NCBI RefSeq assembly: GCF_934754915.1
Contig: NZ_CAKVKB010000007.1
Location: forward strand, 7,604-71,603
DNA from: an uncultured Clostridium sp.
GTDB taxonomy: Bacteria > Bacillota > Clostridia > Clostridiales > Clostridiaceae
Length of the DNA stretch: 64,000 nt
Direction: 5' to 3'
The notes beneath the pieces are model-generated. The model was not told the origin of the DNA. It searched no databases and saw only the letters and a program-made list of their open reading frames with translations. The translations under genes and the position numbers were made by a program. Each line of letters opens with the position of its first letter. The stretch's first letter is position 1. Shown here piece after piece: positions 63,090 to 64,000 of this stretch.

Positions 63090-63118
63090 TTGACACTGTA
63101 AATTTAAAGTGTTAATAT
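63090..63118 (+). promoter_or_regulatory. Promoter of the flavodoxin-family gene
   Basis: TTGACA (63090-63095), exactly 17 bp, TAATAT (63113-63118). An imperfect inverted repeat (TTGACACT ... AGTGTTAA) overlaps the promoter itself. Confidence 0.8.
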
Positions 63119-63125
63119 ATGTCTT

Positions 63126-63144
63126 AAGTTTACAATGTAAACTT
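63126..63144. promoter_or_regulatory. Candidate TetR operator
   Basis: AAGTTTACA-A-TGTAAACTT is a perfect 9+1+9 palindrome placed at the expected transcription start of the flavodoxin-family gene, in the divergent region of the TetR gene. Confidence 0.75.
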
Positions 63145-63170
63145 GTTTATGAAAGGAGATTATCTTAATT

Positions 63171-63689
63171 ATGCTATTAATTCACGATCTAAGTAAAAAT
63201 ATAGAAACCCAGCTTATCCCGTATCTAAGAAGTGATACAAAAATATTCTCTCAGGAAATCAGTAATATACATCCCTGCCTCGGATGCTTCAAATGCTGGA
63301 TAAAAACACCTGGCAGATGTGTAATTAAAGATGATTATACAGAACTACCTAAGTATATTCTTCAAAATAATACTTATGTATGTATAAGTGCAATAAAATA
63401 TGGCTGCTATAGTCCTTATATAAAGAATATAATAGACCGCTCTATTGGATTTTTACTTCCTTTTTTTAGGTTTGTCAAAGGTGATATTCATCATTCACTC
63501 CGTTATAAAAATATTCCACGACTTGTCTTTATAGCTTATGGTAATGATATAACTGAAGATGAAAAACAGACATTTTATGACTTAGCTTATGCAAATTCAA
63601 TAAATTATGAAGCAGATAAATTTGAAGTCCTGTTTGCTGAAAATATTAAAGATTTGCAAAACATCTTAGCTGATTTAAAGGAGGATTAA
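63171..63689 (+). CDS. Flavodoxin-family FMN-binding oxidoreductase
   Basis: 172 residues of the NADPH-dependent FMN reductase/flavodoxin superfamily. The CLGCFKCWIKTPGRCVIKDD block (about 36-55) and the SAIKYGCYSPYIKNIIDRS segment are typical of the clostridial type that lacks the GSPR start. It probably transfers electrons to a small organic substrate. ATG lies 12 nt after AAAGGAG. A clear promoter and a TetR-type operator precede it; the truncated reductase follows after 2 nt. Confidence 0.85.
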   Translation: MLLIHDLSKNIETQLIPYLRSDTKIFSQEISNIHPCLGCFKCWIKTPGRCVIKDDYTELPKYILQNNTYVCISAIKYGCYSPYIKNIIDRSIGFLLPFFRFVKGDIHHSLRYKNIPRLVFIAYGNDITEDEKQTFYDLAYANSINYEADKFEVLFAENIKDLQNILADLKED

Positions 63690-63691
63690 AA

Positions 63692-63940
63692 ATGATTAAT
63701 TTATGCATTATAAATTTAAGTCCAAGAAAAGAAAAAAGTCGTTCTGATTTTATAATAAATAATTTTCTTAACTTACTTTCTAGTAATGTAAATGTATGTG
63801 AATATTACTCAAGTGATATTCTTAAAAATCCTGATTTGTTTGAAAATATAATAAAAAATGATAAACTCATCATATGCAGTCCTCTATATGCTGATTCACT
63901 GCCCAGCTCTGCTCTTACATTTTTAGTAAGCGCATAATAA
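63692..63940 (+). pseudogene. Truncated NAD(P)H-dependent oxidoreductase (N-terminal fragment)
   Basis: 81 residues starting INLCIINLSPRKEKSRSDFI, the usual nucleotide-binding start of the flavodoxin/NADPH-FMN reductase family (GSPR as LSPR), and reaching ICSPLYADSLPSSALTFL before VSA and two stop codons. Family members have about 200 or more residues, so the C-terminal half is missing. A terminator-like hairpin follows directly, which points to a deletion rather than a frameshift. It has a good ribosome site (AAAGGAGG). Confidence 0.7.
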
Positions 63941-63959
63941 AATAGTATATTGATATATA

Positions 63960-64000
63960 AAATCCGCTGAGCTATCATAGTTATGATGATCAGCGGATTT
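63960..64000 (+). terminator. Terminator stem at the window edge
   Basis: AAATCCGCTGA (63960-63970) is exactly inverted as TCAGCGGATTT (63990-64000), with an inner ATCATA/TATGAT stem. The T-run would lie past the end of the window. Confidence 0.8.

Overview
The window is a piece of a low-GC, spore-forming Firmicute chromosome, almost certainly Clostridium sensu stricto (cluster I; a C. butyricum or C. beijerinckii type relative is my best guess). The reasons are strongly AT-rich intergenic DNA, AGGAGG-type ribosome binding sites, an alpha/beta small acid-soluble spore protein, a SpoIVFB-type protease, cleavable L27 with its Prp protease, and a gene order typical of clostridia. I see no rRNA, CRISPR array, phage, insertion sequence or plasmid gene. 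Most of it is core chromosome.

Layout. 0.2-2.4 kb: a ComEA-like DNA-binding protein and, divergently, a D-Ala-D-Ala carboxypeptidase. 2.4-13.8 kb, all minus strand: RluA-type pseudouridine synthase, LCP ligase, yqeK, nadD, yhbY, obg, rpmA-prp-rplU behind an L21 leader, RNase G, and the TIGR03936/TIGR03960 radical SAM pair. 14.1-16.2 kb: a secreted YcdB/SLH-type protein that interrupts the conserved order. 16.3-29.0 kb, minus strand: the shape and division block, with SpoIVFB-like protease, a small membrane protein in the slot where SpoIVFA is often found, rodA, minCDE, sfsA, mrdA-mreDCB, radC and maf.

29-45 kb is more mixed: a SPOR protein, pepD, pyruvate kinase, an S1-repeat protein, a CBS protein, a DEDDh exonuclease paired with a membrane MutS-like ATPase, a Bax-inhibitor-1 protein, a PAS-only membrane sensor, a zinc-binding lipoprotein with promoter and candidate operator, a YhaN/Rad50-like ATPase with degenerate motifs, a PAP2 phosphatase, a SASP and an Rpn-like protein.

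45.7-52.0 kb lies between two identical tRNA-Trp genes in the same orientation. It holds a nitronate monooxygenase/FabK-type gene behind a FabT-like palindrome, a GH31 alpha-glucosidase with an AraC regulator, and RidA. 52.2-55.0 kb: a ZnuA-fold protein without metal ligands, then tsaE-tsaB-rimI. 55.1-58.7 kb: a sugar-binding lipoprotein paired with a chemoreceptor, and a RibU-type riboflavin transporter behind an FMN riboswitch. 59-64 kb: a TetR-YceG-TelA operon, and divergently a flavodoxin-family gene followed by a truncated oxidoreductase.

The best candidates for something undescribed are: a family of short dispersed repeats sharing the GTTCCAATAAT end (six copies seen); the MutS-like ATPase plus exonuclease operon; the ligand-less ZnuA paralogue; the sugar-binding protein plus chemoreceptor pair without a transporter; and the TetR-YceG-TelA operon with an internally duplicated YceG and a palindrome at the divergent promoter. 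All functional statements rest on motifs read by eye. No database search was run.
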